From: Gammaproteobacteria bacterium
GTDB taxonomy: Bacteria; Pseudomonadota; Gammaproteobacteria; Pseudomonadales; Cellvibrionaceae
Direction of reading: 5' to 3'
DNA: 64,000 nt
NCBI GenBank assembly: GCA_004173475.1
Contig: SEBU01000001.1
Coordinates: 1,240,001 to 1,304,000 of the forward strand
Shown one piece after another: positions 8,645 to 18,187 of the stretch (its first letter is position 1; each line of letters starts with the position of its first letter). A program made the translations under genes and the position numbers. Under the pieces are notes generated by a model. It was not told the origin of the DNA. It worked only from the letters and a program-made list of their open reading frames with translations, and searched no databases.

Positions 8645-11600
8645 ATGCTTAACATTTTACAAAAAAACTTCAGGATTAAACCGCTTACAGCAGCAGTTGC
8701 CTCGGTTATATCACTGACAACAGCGTCATTTGCTTACGCACAAGACGACGCCGAAGAAATCGTAGTTACTGGTATCAAGGCGAGCTTGCAAGCTGCAATG
8801 GATATCAAACGCGATTCTGCCGGTGTTGTTGACGCTATTTCCGCAGAAGACATGGGGAAATTCCCTGATACAAACCTTGCAGAATCTTTGCAACGTATCA
8901 CTGGTGTTTCTATTGACCGCTCAAACGGTGAAGGTTCGCAGATTACCGTTCGCGGATTTGGTCCTGATTTAAACATGGTGACCATTAATGGAAGAACGCT
9001 TCCAACAGGCACTGCATACGGTGGTAGCTCAGGTGCCGACGCCTCAACACGCGGTGGTAATTCACGTGCGTTCGACTTCGCAAACTTGGCTTCTGAAGCG
9101 ATTTCAGGCGTAGAAGTTTACAAGACCAGTAAAGCTAACATTGCGGCTGGTGGTATTGGCGCATCTGTCAACATTAAAACTGCACGTCCTTTGGATAACG
9201 AAGGCTTCAAAGCAAGTATTGGTGGCAAGGCCGTTATGGATACCACTAACCGCACTGGTGACGACGTAACTCCGGAAGTATCAGGATTGGTAAGTTGGTC
9301 AGATGACGCTGGTATGTTTGGTGTATCTTTAACTGCAAGCTATCAAGAGCGTGATTCGGGCTTCACTGGCGCCACAGTTAATGACTGGACCGTAGCAAGA
9401 TGGGGCGGCGGCACATCCAACACCATTTATGACAACCCAGCCGATAGCGCGAAGTTCATCAACGCACCAGAGGTCGGACAGCTTTATTCTCGTCCCAACG
9501 ACGTTCGTTACTCTTTCTCTGATCGCGAACGCGACCGTACCAATGCGCAGCTAACTTTCCAATATCGTCCTATCGAAAACCTGACTGCCACTTTGGATTA
9601 CACATTCGCTCAAAACAATCAAAGCGAGCACCGTGGCGAAGTAACCACTTGGGTACAAAATGGCGGAAATATAACGTCTGTTGAATTTGATGATTCAACC
9701 ATCAAAACGCCAAAATTCATTACTGAGCAATATAGCACCACCAAAGACATCGGTTTCGCTCAACAATACCGTTCTCAAGAAGACACATTAGAGTCAACTG
9801 GTTTAAATGTTGCTTGGGGAATTAACGATGAGTTGACTGTTAGTCTCGACGCACACCATTCAACCATGGAAAGCTTACCTACCGGCCCAGGCCACTCAGG
9901 TGAACTGGACGTTGGTATTGGCGCTGGCATTAAAACTGGTGCGAGCTGGCAATTCAGTGGCGCTGAGATTCCTAACTGGACCCATACCTACAATGGTACA
10001 TTGGGCGAAGAAGACCTCAGCTCCTCAGTAATGCGCGTGTTCTCAGCGGAGCAGCTTTCTGAAGTAAATCAAGCCAAAGTCGATGCCAAATGGAAGTTTG
10101 AGGACGGAAGTAGCTTTGACTTCGGTATTGAGCGCCGTGAAGTAGGCTCTAACACCATCAATTTCAACGGTAATAACAACCAAGTACTGGGCGGCTGGGG
10201 CGCATCAGCGCCTGGCGAGTTTGTCGGCGAGGGCTTGTTTGAACCGTTTGACGTAGCTGGGGAGTTTGAAGATGCAAACACTGGTAACTCACCACATATC
10301 GGTTACCGAGCTGATGCGCGTGAATTGGCGAAGCACTTGGTTGACATTTACAGTGCGCAAAAAGCCTATATCGGTGTAGAAGATACTCAAGTTGCTGGCC
10401 AAGTGCGCAACAGCAAAAGTAATAATGATATTCAGGAAGACACAGATGCGGGCTACTTCCAGTTAGGCACGAAAGGACAATTGGGCGGCTTTGAGGTTGA
10501 TTTATTAGCAGGTTTGCGCTACGAAACCACTAAACAAGTTTCATCTTCTGATACGCCACCGTTGGATTACTACGTTTGGCAGTGGGATAACGACTTTACT
10601 CCAGTTAGTAAGGCTGCTGGTGTCAAATCCACAGCTGAAAATAACTATGATGCATTGCTGCCAAACTTGGATTTATCAGCCAAATTGTCAGACAGTCTGG
10701 TGGCTAGATTCTCCTACAGCAAAACCATCGCTCGTCCTGGCTTGGGACAGTTGGGCTCAGTAGTTTCTTACGGTAATCCAAACGGATCTACATTGAATGC
10801 TGGTACCACTGTTCAAGCAACAGGACAAAACCCGCAACTTAAACCATTGGAATCAAATAACGTTGACGTGTCTGTAGAGTGGTATTTTGATGACGCCAGT
10901 TATATATCTGCAGGGTTCTTCGAGAAACGTGTTATCAACTTCACAGGAACTGAGACAGTTGCTACTACCTTTGATGTTCGAGACCAAACTTCAGGCCCAA
11001 GAGCACTAGCAGCCAGAGCAGCGTTGCAAGGCAGATCAATTAACGTTGATAACGCCAGCCTGTTGGCTATGATGCAAGTATTGGCTCACCCTGAGTTATA
11101 TCCTAATGGTGCCGCTGATTACACCCCAGCAGTCAGTGACTTCTGGAATGCTCAGACTCAATACCCATACATAACCCCACAAGCTAATGATCCGCTCATG
11201 ACTTATCAGTTGAGCAAACCTGTCAACAATCGTGAAGCAAAACTTTACGGTGCTGAGTTTGCGGGGCAGCATTTCTTTGGTGAAAGCGGCTTTGGTGTGC
11301 AAGCTAACTACACCATCGTGAGAGGTGACGTGAGTTTCGACGATTTGGACATTACCACCAACCAATTTGCATTATTAGGTCTTAGCGATACTGCAAACTT
11401 AGTGCTAATGTATGAAAAATTCGGTGTTGAAGCGCGTCTGGCATACAACTGGCGCGACGAGTTCTTAAACAGAACAAACTTCGGCTCAAGAAACCCCGGG
11501 TATATTGAAGAACACCAACAAATTGATCTTAGTGTGACTTATCACTTTACAGACGATTTGAGCGTGTCACTCGAAGGTATAAACGTTACTGGAGAGGATC

Positions 11601-11689
11601 GCCGAGAGCATGGTCGTAATGACAATATGATGATCGGCTACGACGACCTGGGCGCTCGTTACTCAGTGGGTGCTCGTTACAGCTTCTAA
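8645..11689 (+). CDS. TonB-dependent receptor, Caulobacter-type subfamily
   Basis: Outer-membrane active transporter of 1014 residues, energised by TonB. A signal peptide of about 32 residues ends at AYAQ. It is followed by a TonB-box-like EEIVVTG, a plug domain (about 45-190, with the conserved PDTNLAESLQRITGVSI segment) and a 22-strand-type barrel ending in the terminal phenylalanine of YSVGARYSF. This long subfamily is mostly linked to carbohydrate uptake. A strong GGAGG lies 9 nt before the ATG. It is followed by its own terminator and then by SapC, cupin and halogenase genes, a recurrent neighbourhood for this receptor type. The substrate is not readable from sequence; an oligosaccharide is the best guess. 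Confidence 0.93.
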   Translation: MLNILQKNFRIKPLTAAVASVISLTTASFAYAQDDAEEIVVTGIKASLQAAMDIKRDSAGVVDAISAEDMGKFPDTNLAESLQRITGVSIDRSNGEGSQITVRGFGPDLNMVTINGRTLPTGTAYGGSSGADASTRGGNSRAFDFANLASEAISGVEVYKTSKANIAAGGIGASVNIKTARPLDNEGFKASIGGKAVMDTTNRTGDDVTPEVSGLVSWSDDAGMFGVSLTASYQERDSGFTGATVNDWTVARWGGGTSNTIYDNPADSAKFINAPEVGQLYSRPNDVRYSFSDRERDRTNAQLTFQYRPIENLTATLDYTFAQNNQSEHRGEVTTWVQNGGNITSVEFDDSTIKTPKFITEQYSTTKDIGFAQQYRSQEDTLESTGLNVAWGINDELTVSLDAHHSTMESLPTGPGHSGELDVGIGAGIKTGASWQFSGAEIPNWTHTYNGTLGEEDLSSSVMRVFSAEQLSEVNQAKVDAKWKFEDGSSFDFGIERREVGSNTINFNGNNNQVLGGWGASAPGEFVGEGLFEPFDVAGEFEDANTGNSPHIGYRADARELAKHLVDIYSAQKAYIGVEDTQVAGQVRNSKSNNDIQEDTDAGYFQLGTKGQLGGFEVDLLAGLRYETTKQVSSSDTPPLDYYVWQWDNDFTPVSKAAGVKSTAENNYDALLPNLDLSAKLSDSLVARFSYSKTIARPGLGQLGSVVSYGNPNGSTLNAGTTVQATGQNPQLKPLESNNVDVSVEWYFDDASYISAGFFEKRVINFTGTETVATTFDVRDQTSGPRALAARAALQGRSINVDNASLLAMMQVLAHPELYPNGAADYTPAVSDFWNAQTQYPYITPQANDPLMTYQLSKPVNNREAKLYGAEFAGQHFFGESGFGVQANYTIVRGDVSFDDLDITTNQFALLGLSDTANLVLMYEKFGVEARLAYNWRDEFLNRTNFGSRNPGYIEEHQQIDLSVTYHFTDDLSVSLEGINVTGEDRREHGRNDNMMIGYDDLGARYSVGARYSF

Positions 11690-11708
11690 GTTTTACTTAG
11701 GGTTGTTG

Positions 11709-11743
11709 AAAAAAAAGAGCCGCCTAAGGGCGGCTCTTTTTTA
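11709..11743 (+). terminator. Rho-independent terminator after TonB receptor
   Basis: AGAGCCGCC and GGCGGCTCT pair across a short loop, followed by a run of Ts. It separates the receptor from the SapC gene, which therefore needs read-through or its own promoter. Confidence 0.85.
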
Positions 11744-11782
11744 TCTTTAAATAAATAAATTTGACATGTGAGTAGAATTTAT

Positions 11783-12538
11783 ATGCAAAAAATAGAAGTC
11801 CTCAATAATATTACTCACGAACAGTTGAAAATAAATCCAGCATTTTCAGCAGAGCTGGGAGATAACCTCGTCAGCACTGTTACCTTTTTCACCGAGCTAT
11901 CTGAAGTTCAAAAAGAATATCCCATACTGTGCCGTAAAGATCCCGAGACAAATGAGTGTCAAGCCGTTGTTCTTTTTGGTTTTGAAAAAAACGAAAACTT
12001 GTTTTTGGTTGACCAAGATCCCGCAACGCAGAGCCACATAGGCTGGAAAGCAGAATATGTGCCTGCTGCAGTAGCGAGAGGTCCCTTTTCCATCGGTATG
12101 CACCGTGAGGGAAAAGAAACTCATAAGGCGATGGTACATATTGATTTGAACCACCCTAAAGTAAAAAGCGAAAAGGGACAAAAGCTGTTTTTAGAAAACG
12201 GTGGTCAAAGTCCATATCTCGTCCAATCTTCAAAGACTTTAGAAATTATCAATGACGGAATACCACTAACAAAGTTAATGTTTGAAACCTTCAGCAAATA
12301 TAATCTTTTAGACAGTGTTGTTTTGGACATAGAATTTAATAATCAAAGCAAATTGAAAATTAATGGATTTGAAACAATCAGCGTTGAAAAATTAAGTCAA
12401 CTAAATGGAAGAGCACTTGAAGACCTTAACAAATCAGGATTTCTTCAAGCGGCTTATTTTATTGCTACATCTATGTCTAATATTAGAAAATTAATTGATT
12501 GGAAAAATCGTAGGCTTTTAGCAGGTGGCACCAATTGA
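11783..12538 (+). CDS. SapC family protein
   Basis: About 251 residues from the ATG at 11783; a GTG at 11768 would add five residues but has no ribosome binding site. The sequence carries SapC-family features: an early YPILCRKDPET region, VVLFGFEKNENLFLV and the following GWKAEYVPAAVARGPF. SapC was named from a Campylobacter surface-layer locus, but its biochemical role is unresolved. In many proteobacteria it sits beside TonB receptors, cupin-like proteins and tryptophan-halogenase-like proteins, as here. No signal peptide is visible, so it is probably cytoplasmic. It overlaps the next gene by 4 nt (TTGA), so the two are translationally coupled. Confidence 0.85.
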   Translation: MQKIEVLNNITHEQLKINPAFSAELGDNLVSTVTFFTELSEVQKEYPILCRKDPETNECQAVVLFGFEKNENLFLVDQDPATQSHIGWKAEYVPAAVARGPFSIGMHREGKETHKAMVHIDLNHPKVKSEKGQKLFLENGGQSPYLVQSSKTLEIINDGIPLTKLMFETFSKYNLLDSVVLDIEFNNQSKLKINGFETISVEKLSQLNGRALEDLNKSGFLQAAYFIATSMSNIRKLIDWKNRRLLAGGTN

Positions 12539-13560
12539 CTCTAAAACAACTAAAGGTTTTGCATGGAATTAAACCAAATGAGATTCCAAGAGAATTAATT
12601 AATTATGCAGAACCTGTTGTTTTTAAGCAGTTGGTTGGTAATTGGCCTATGGTGTACGCCGGACAGACATCTAACCAAGCCTCAGTGGATTACCTAAAAT
12701 CATTCTATAACGGAAATAGTACTATCGTATGTAAGATTCCTTCCGAAAATAATGGAAGAATGTTTTACAAAGAAAATTGCACTCAGCTCGATTATGAAAG
12801 CTTTAAAGGTCGTATTGATGAAACCTTGGACGCTATTTTGGAGGGCGTTAATCAACCAGATAGCCCTGCTTATTATATAGCATCGAATATTATTGACTCG
12901 CACTTGCCAGGATTTAATGATGCAAATAATATTTTAATTCCTAGAAATATGCATGACGATGCGGTGAAGGAAAGAGTCAGTATTTGGATCGGTGGAGCGA
13001 CCACGGCAACATGCCACTTTGATGCGCTGGATAATATAGCCTGTTGTGTAGCTGGCAAACGTAGATTCACCCTTTTTCCTCCGAATCAAATCAGCAACCT
13101 CTATCCTGGGCCTCTAGAACCTACACCTGGCGGCCAAGTCATTAGCTTGGTTGATTTTAAGAATCCTGATTTCGAAAAGTTTCCACAATTTCATAAAGCG
13201 CTTTCGAATGCTCAACTTACGGAATTAGAACCTGGAGACGCTTTATACATACCTAGCATGTGGTGGCATCATGTTGAGAGTCTGGCTCCGTATAATGTCC
13301 TAGTTAATTATTGGTGGGAAGATTCACCTTCATACTTAACTTCCGGTATGAATGCGCTGTATATGGCAATGCTAGGAATTAGAGATAAATCCGCCCATGA
13401 GCGCGAGGGCTGGAAGCACATTTTTAACCATTATATTTTTGAAGGCGCCGAAAAGGCTAACTCCTTTATTCCATTGGAGGCAAAGGGCTTTTTACAAGCG
13501 CTGGATAAAATAGGTGCTAGAAAATTAAGGGCCTTCCTTATTAATAAACTAAACCGTTGA
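12535..13560 (+). CDS. Cupin_8 / JmjC-like Fe(II) oxygenase family protein
   Basis: A 341-residue cupin-like protein of the FIH/JmjC type, a family of 2-oxoglutarate-dependent hydroxylases. The iron-binding facial triad is visible: H161-x-D163 in CHFDALDN and a distal histidine in SMWWHHVESL (H245 or H246). The start is a TTG inside the stop of sapC; AGGTGG at 12523-12528 sits 6 nt before it, and there is no in-frame ATG nearby. The gene is the second of a tight run with sapC and the halogenase. Relatives in halogenase/SapC clusters have no firmly established substrate; hydroxylation of a protein or peptide side chain is an inference from the fold. Confidence 0.85.
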   Translation: MTLKQLKVLHGIKPNEIPRELINYAEPVVFKQLVGNWPMVYAGQTSNQASVDYLKSFYNGNSTIVCKIPSENNGRMFYKENCTQLDYESFKGRIDETLDAILEGVNQPDSPAYYIASNIIDSHLPGFNDANNILIPRNMHDDAVKERVSIWIGGATTATCHFDALDNIACCVAGKRRFTLFPPNQISNLYPGPLEPTPGGQVISLVDFKNPDFEKFPQFHKALSNAQLTELEPGDALYIPSMWWHHVESLAPYNVLVNYWWEDSPSYLTSGMNALYMAMLGIRDKSAHEREGWKHIFNHYIFEGAEKANSFIPLEAKGFLQALDKIGARKLRAFLINKLNR

Positions 13561-13570
13561 TGAGCTCAAA

Positions 13571-15052
13571 ATGCTAGAAAAAAAAATGAAAATTGTTATT
13601 GCTGGTGGCGGCACCGCTGGTTGGATTGCGGCAGCTGCACTTTCTAATCAAATGGGCGGAATCCTCGATATCACTTTGGTTGAATCGCAGGAAATCGGAA
13701 CTATCGGGGTTGGTGAAGCCACCATTCCTCCTATGAGAACGTTTCATAGATTGATTGGCATAGACGAACAGGAATTCATGCGAGCAACAAATGCTACTTT
13801 TAAACTGGGTATTCAGTTTGAAAATTGGAAACAAATTGGCGAAAAATATTTTCACTCTTTTGGCATCACCGGAAAGCAAACATTAATTACGGACTTTATT
13901 CACTTTTGGCTCAGAGGCCGAGAGTTAGGAATTGCAAGTGAATTTGGCGATTACTGTCTGGAGTTTAAAGCTGCGTTGATGGATCGTTTTTCCTTAACTG
14001 AAAACGCTAAAATAAATTATGCATTTCATCTCGATGCAGGACGTTACGCAAATTTTTTAAGACAGCGTGCTGAGTCTCGAGGAGTGAAACGAGTGGAAGG
14101 CAAAATTGCTGAAGTGCAGCAGAATCCGAACTCCGGTTTTATTTCATTACTTAAAACGGAGTCAGGCGAAGAAATTCCCGGTGATTTGTTTTTAGATTGC
14201 ACAGGAATGAGAGGGCTTCTGATTGAGCAGTGTTTGAAAACAGGTTTCGAAGAATGGGGTCATTGGCTTCCATGTGATAGTGCTATTGCACTCCAAACTG
14301 AATCGATAGCTCCTGCCGTACCTTATACAAAGTCAATTGCACATCATGCTGGTTGGCGGTGGCAAATTCCATTGCAGCATCGAGTTGGTAACGGACTGGT
14401 GTTCTCAAGTAAATATATGTCCAAGGACGAAGCGCTCAACATGTTGCTTTCCTCTGTTGATGGAAAAGTACTTACCGAGCCTAATGTAATTAAATTCAAA
14501 ACGGGACGACGCAAAAAATCTTGGAACAAAAACTGTATCGCGGTGGGCTTGGCATCTGGCTTTTTAGAGCCGTTAGAGTCAACGAGTATCCACATGATAA
14601 TGACCGCAATCACAAGATTACTTCTGCTATTTCCACATGGCGAAATCAAACAGTCGACGATCGATGAATATAATATCCAAGCAGAAAGTGAGTACGTAAA
14701 AATTAGGGACTTCATTATATTGCACTATAAGGCAACTGAGCGTAGTGACAGCCTTTTTTGGCAATATTGTAAAGATATGGAAGTACCTGATGAGCTTATG
14801 CATCGAATGACATTGTTTAAAGAAGCTGGAAAATCCTTCCAAGTCGAAGGAGAACTTTTTCGATTAGACTCTTGGACCCAGGTTATGCTTGGTCAGGGGA
14901 TTATGCCTTCTACATATCATCCAATTGTTGGGTTGATGCCGGCTCCGGATCTAAAGAGGTTCTTGAGTAACATTGCAGCTGATGTGGATAAAAATATTTC
15001 GATGATGTCGTTACATCAAGACTTCGTAACTACGTACTGTGGCAAAATGTAA
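13571..15052 (+). CDS. Tryptophan 7-halogenase-like flavin-dependent halogenase
   Basis: A 493-residue flavoprotein of the tryptophan-halogenase family. The FAD-binding motif GGGTAGWIAA starts near residue 12. GVGEATIPP follows, and K78 in TFKLG corresponds to the catalytic lysine. The halogenase signature W-x-W-x-I-P is intact (W262, W264, P267), which argues for real halogenation rather than plain monooxygenation. It needs reduced flavin from a separate reductase, not found here. Family members beside TonB receptors have been reported to halogenate free indole in vitro, but the natural substrate is unknown. ATG at 13571 is used; ATG at 13586 is an equally typical family start. It lies 10 bp after the cupin gene, so probably in one operon. 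Confidence 0.9.
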   Translation: MLEKKMKIVIAGGGTAGWIAAAALSNQMGGILDITLVESQEIGTIGVGEATIPPMRTFHRLIGIDEQEFMRATNATFKLGIQFENWKQIGEKYFHSFGITGKQTLITDFIHFWLRGRELGIASEFGDYCLEFKAALMDRFSLTENAKINYAFHLDAGRYANFLRQRAESRGVKRVEGKIAEVQQNPNSGFISLLKTESGEEIPGDLFLDCTGMRGLLIEQCLKTGFEEWGHWLPCDSAIALQTESIAPAVPYTKSIAHHAGWRWQIPLQHRVGNGLVFSSKYMSKDEALNMLLSSVDGKVLTEPNVIKFKTGRRKKSWNKNCIAVGLASGFLEPLESTSIHMIMTAITRLLLLFPHGEIKQSTIDEYNIQAESEYVKIRDFIILHYKATERSDSLFWQYCKDMEVPDELMHRMTLFKEAGKSFQVEGELFRLDSWTQVMLGQGIMPSTYHPIVGLMPAPDLKRFLSNIAADVDKNISMMSLHQDFVTTYCGKM

Positions 15053-15149
15053 ATGATCCAATAACAAATGATGTCCGGTGAGTGCATTTCCGCAATGCTG
15101 TGCTGCAAAGCGATTATGTAGAATTTGAAAAATACAAATTAAACGAATT

Positions 15150-16451
15150 ATGCAAAAACCTGATTTTCATTCATTACTCAGTACGAACTCTGTTGAAGAA
15201 AGCAATGAGCCTTTGGCCCTGACTGGGTTGGAGCTTAAAGAGCTTGTGAGCCCTATCTCTTCCGAGGAATTTGTAGACTCTTATTTTTCTCGCACTTCAT
15301 TAAATGTTAAAGGAGACCTTCGTAAATTCGATCATATTTTCAACTGGGACAGGCTAAGACAGGCCCTTTTTAGAGGGCAGAAAATCTTAGACAGACGCTA
15401 TAACATAACTGCATCCTTCACGGGCGGAGAAGACTCGGCAAGTTCGCGGCAAATGACTGAAGCTGACCATAATCAAGTGATCGAGCTACTGGAGGCTGGC
15501 GCAACTATTTGTATAACAAACATTCACATGGCTGACCCAGCTCTTGCGAAATGGGCACAGACAATTCGCGAGCAACTTAACTTTACAGGAACTGTAGGTG
15601 TTAATTGTTATATCTCTCCAGATGCTTCAGGGTTGCCCATGCATTATGACAAGAGAGTCGCAACCACCCTTCAGATTGCTGGGAAGAAGCGGTGGAAGTT
15701 CTCGACAAAACCAGCAAAAGCATGGCCCACCACCAATGAAGTGTATATGGAAGGACAGGCTGCGGAGGATATAGGGGCCTTACCCCCCGATATGGAGTTC
15801 CAGGAAGTAGAGCTTGAACCTGGAGACCTGCTCTGTTTGCCGGCCGGAGCTTGGCACTCCGCTCGGGGTATAGGTTTTTCACTGGCCCTAAACCTTTATT
15901 TCGCCCCTAGGAACTTTCTCGATCAACTGATCCCTCTACTTCATAAGTTCGCAGCGTCAAATGAAAGTTGGCGAGGTGGCCTCCCAGTCACGACGGAACA
16001 AATTCAGGGCGATATACCTACAAGCGTCTCAACATACCTACGCGACCGTCTTAATGAATTTAATAAAATCGTATCGGAAATCGCAGTCGACCCAGAGGTA
16101 TTAACCATTCCGTGGATAAACTCACTGACGCACAGCCCATACACTGGATGGCAAGCCACTCCAACATTGTCGATACCCGAAATAACTATCGATCAAAGGT
16201 TTTGCGTGTCGACACCTTCGCTCCGTTTTATCGAGTTTCAAAATATGTTAATTGTGCCTTGTGATAACGGCGTGCTTAAGTTTCCCGTTACATTAGCGAT
16301 TATTTTTCAACAACTATCTTCTACAACTAAAGGTTTTACAATACCTGACGTTCTGTCATGGCAGCAAAAGCCTGATGGTGGTTCCACTCAAGATGAGCTT
16401 ATCTCATCTTTGAAAACACTATACATAAATGGAATTATTAAAAAAGTATAG
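15150..16451 (+). CDS. JmjC-domain (cupin_4 / ribosomal oxygenase-like) protein
   Basis: A 433-residue protein resembling the bacterial ribosomal-oxygenase (YcfD/ROXA) group of 2-oxoglutarate/Fe(II) enzymes. The triad is visible as H165-Y-D167 in PMHYDKRV and H236 in PAGAWHSARG. A C-terminal part of about 180 residues could be the dimerisation and winged-helix region of this group. YcfD hydroxylates ribosomal protein L16. This copy sits beside a halogenase and two other putative non-haem iron enzymes, so a different protein or peptide target is likely. Codon use looks somewhat different from the flanking AT-richer genes, which may mean separate acquisition. About 100 bp separate it from the halogenase gene. 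Confidence 0.8.
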   Translation: MQKPDFHSLLSTNSVEESNEPLALTGLELKELVSPISSEEFVDSYFSRTSLNVKGDLRKFDHIFNWDRLRQALFRGQKILDRRYNITASFTGGEDSASSRQMTEADHNQVIELLEAGATICITNIHMADPALAKWAQTIREQLNFTGTVGVNCYISPDASGLPMHYDKRVATTLQIAGKKRWKFSTKPAKAWPTTNEVYMEGQAAEDIGALPPDMEFQEVELEPGDLLCLPAGAWHSARGIGFSLALNLYFAPRNFLDQLIPLLHKFAASNESWRGGLPVTTEQIQGDIPTSVSTYLRDRLNEFNKIVSEIAVDPEVLTIPWINSLTHSPYTGWQATPTLSIPEITIDQRFCVSTPSLRFIEFQNMLIVPCDNGVLKFPVTLAIIFQQLSSTTKGFTIPDVLSWQQKPDGGSTQDELISSLKTLYINGIIKKV

Positions 16452-16518
16452 CCGTGCTATTTACTGGTCAGTGTAAATAACAAATATTTTTGTTTGAGGT
16501 TGCTCATCACGCCATTTC

Positions 16519-17241
16519 ATGAATGAAACTATAAAGCTGCGACTGCATCCAGATTTTTTTTATAAAAATTATTTTGTGGGAAACGAGAAGGTTCCTACTT
16601 TAGTTGTCGATAATTTTTTGAATGATCCCCAGATGCTCATCAAATATTGTATTGATACTAATAGTTTCAATAATGCAGATAGCTTTTATCCTGGTTTGCG
16701 CATGCCGGCGCCTGAATTATATATTCATGCGATTCGCCATTATCTCGGTGACCTCATAGAAGAAATTTTTGGATTGAAAAAAGATGCGTGGCGCGGTGGT
16801 CGGTCAGTTTATTCTATGGTGGTTACGCCACCGAGGCAGATGAAAGATCGACAGTGTGTTCCGCATGTGGATTCGTTTAATAAAAGCGATCTCGCTTGCG
16901 TACATTATTTGTGTGGCGCCACCAAAGGCGGAACTTCGTTGTACCGTCATAGAAAAACCGGATACGAAATTATTAATGACGGTCGCATAGCACGCTATAA
17001 CCAGGTCGCTATTGAAGAAGGGATTCTTAATGTGACACCAAAATCTTATATGAACGGTTCAAATAAATTTTTTGAGCAAATCGCTTGTGTTGATGCGCTA
17101 TTCAATCGTTTTGTGATGTATCCCGCCAACGTTTTACACTCTGGCAATATAGCCCCAGATTTCGACTTTGATCCAAATCCAAACACTGGACGCCTTACCC
17201 TAAATTCTTTTATTTATAGCAAAACATCTACTGCTATTTAA
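16519..17241 (+). CDS. DUF6445 family protein, 2OG-Fe(II) oxygenase-like
   Basis: A 240-residue cytoplasmic protein. Its conserved points fit a prolyl-hydroxylase-like 2-oxoglutarate/iron fold: H116-x-D118 in VPHVDSF, a distal H207 in NVLHSGN and R225 in NTGRLTLNSF as the possible 2-oxoglutarate ligand. I assign it to DUF6445, a family found near halogenase and TonB-receptor loci, whose reaction is not established. It follows the JmjC gene by about 70 bp and precedes a DUF481 outer-membrane protein. It is the third putative non-haem iron oxygenase in 5 kb. Confidence 0.72.
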   Translation: MNETIKLRLHPDFFYKNYFVGNEKVPTLVVDNFLNDPQMLIKYCIDTNSFNNADSFYPGLRMPAPELYIHAIRHYLGDLIEEIFGLKKDAWRGGRSVYSMVVTPPRQMKDRQCVPHVDSFNKSDLACVHYLCGATKGGTSLYRHRKTGYEIINDGRIARYNQVAIEEGILNVTPKSYMNGSNKFFEQIACVDALFNRFVMYPANVLHSGNIAPDFDFDPNPNTGRLTLNSFIYSKTSTAI

Positions 17242-17323
17242 CGATAATATGCTTTAACATCACTATTAGATGATGCCGCGCCATTTACCCGCTCAAACTA
17301 ATTTACATTTCATTTTTAAAGAT

Positions 17324-18136
17324 ATGCTTAAACCCAGCTCTACCGTTAAGTTAGCTTTACGAAGATCCTCAATATTCTTTTCCTTGTGTTTGATTGCCCC
17401 AAACATTTATGCGATTTCCAATATAGAAAACGAACGTCCCAATCTCCCAGAGCAGGGGCTTTCTGGTTCTTTGAAAATTGGGTTGAATGGTAAAACTGGT
17501 AATCAGGAAGAAAGGTCGCATGAGGGTGCAGCAAAAATTGTTTATCGATTGAACAATGAAATTTTTATAGCACTAATGGAAAAAGATTATGGTTCAACGT
17601 TGGGCGTGAAAACAACAGACAGGGATTTTTTGCACGCACGCTGGGTTCATTTATTAAATACCAGGTGGGCAACCGAAGGTTTCGCGCAATGGGAAAAGGA
17701 TGAATTCGACAACTTGAACTCTCGGGTTTTAGGCGGCGGTGGCGGGCGGTATATAGTTGCCCAAAAGCAAGATGTTTATTCGTTCGCTTTAGGGTTGGGC
17801 GCTTTTTATGAAATCGAAAAACAGAATTTGGTGTCTCATCAGGAGACAAATAAGCTTTGGCGACTGAATAGCTATTATACGTACAAGCATCAGATCAATG
17901 AAAATGTGGCTTTTGCAAACACAACTTATTATCAACCTAGCACAAACGATTTTAGCGACTTCCGCGTGTTATTTGATGCAGGGATTTCCGTAAAGCTTTC
18001 AAACAGCTTGCAGCTACAATTCAATTACCGACTCACCCACGATAGCGAGCCAGCAAAAAATCTGTTGGTTTCACCGGTAATAGATAATTACAAAACAAAC
18101 ACCGAATATACGACCGCTATCTCATATAAGTTTTAA
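17324..18136 (+). CDS. DUF481 family outer-membrane protein
   Basis: A beta-rich exported protein of about 270 residues. I start it at the internal ATG 17324, which opens a normal signal peptide (MLKPSSTVKLALRR, hydrophobic core, ending at IYA); an upstream ATG at 17270 would bury the signal sequence. The mature protein shows alternating strands (GSLKIGLNGKTGN near the start, ending in TTAISYKF with a terminal phenylalanine), as in the YdiY/DUF481 family of small outer-membrane barrels. The function is unknown. It closes the receptor/halogenase gene run and is convergent with the first CBM2 gene, sharing the hairpin at 18144-18161. Confidence 0.75.
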   Translation: MLKPSSTVKLALRRSSIFFSLCLIAPNIYAISNIENERPNLPEQGLSGSLKIGLNGKTGNQEERSHEGAAKIVYRLNNEIFIALMEKDYGSTLGVKTTDRDFLHARWVHLLNTRWATEGFAQWEKDEFDNLNSRVLGGGGGRYIVAQKQDVYSFALGLGAFYEIEKQNLVSHQETNKLWRLNSYYTYKHQINENVAFANTTYYQPSTNDFSDFRVLFDAGISVKLSNSLQLQFNYRLTHDSEPAKNLLVSPVIDNYKTNTEYTTAISYKF

Positions 18137-18140
18137 CAAA

Positions 18141-18165
18141 AAAGAGCGCCTTTCGGCGCTCTCAG
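18141..18165 (-). terminator. Terminator of first CBM2 gene (bidirectional hairpin)
   Basis: GAGCGCC and GGCGCTC form a perfect stem (18144-18161). On the minus strand it is followed by a run of Ts, so it mainly ends the CBM2 gene. The same stem sequence recurs after the other three paralogues. Confidence 0.85.
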
Positions 18166-18187
18166 TATTTATAAATTTAAAACTTTC

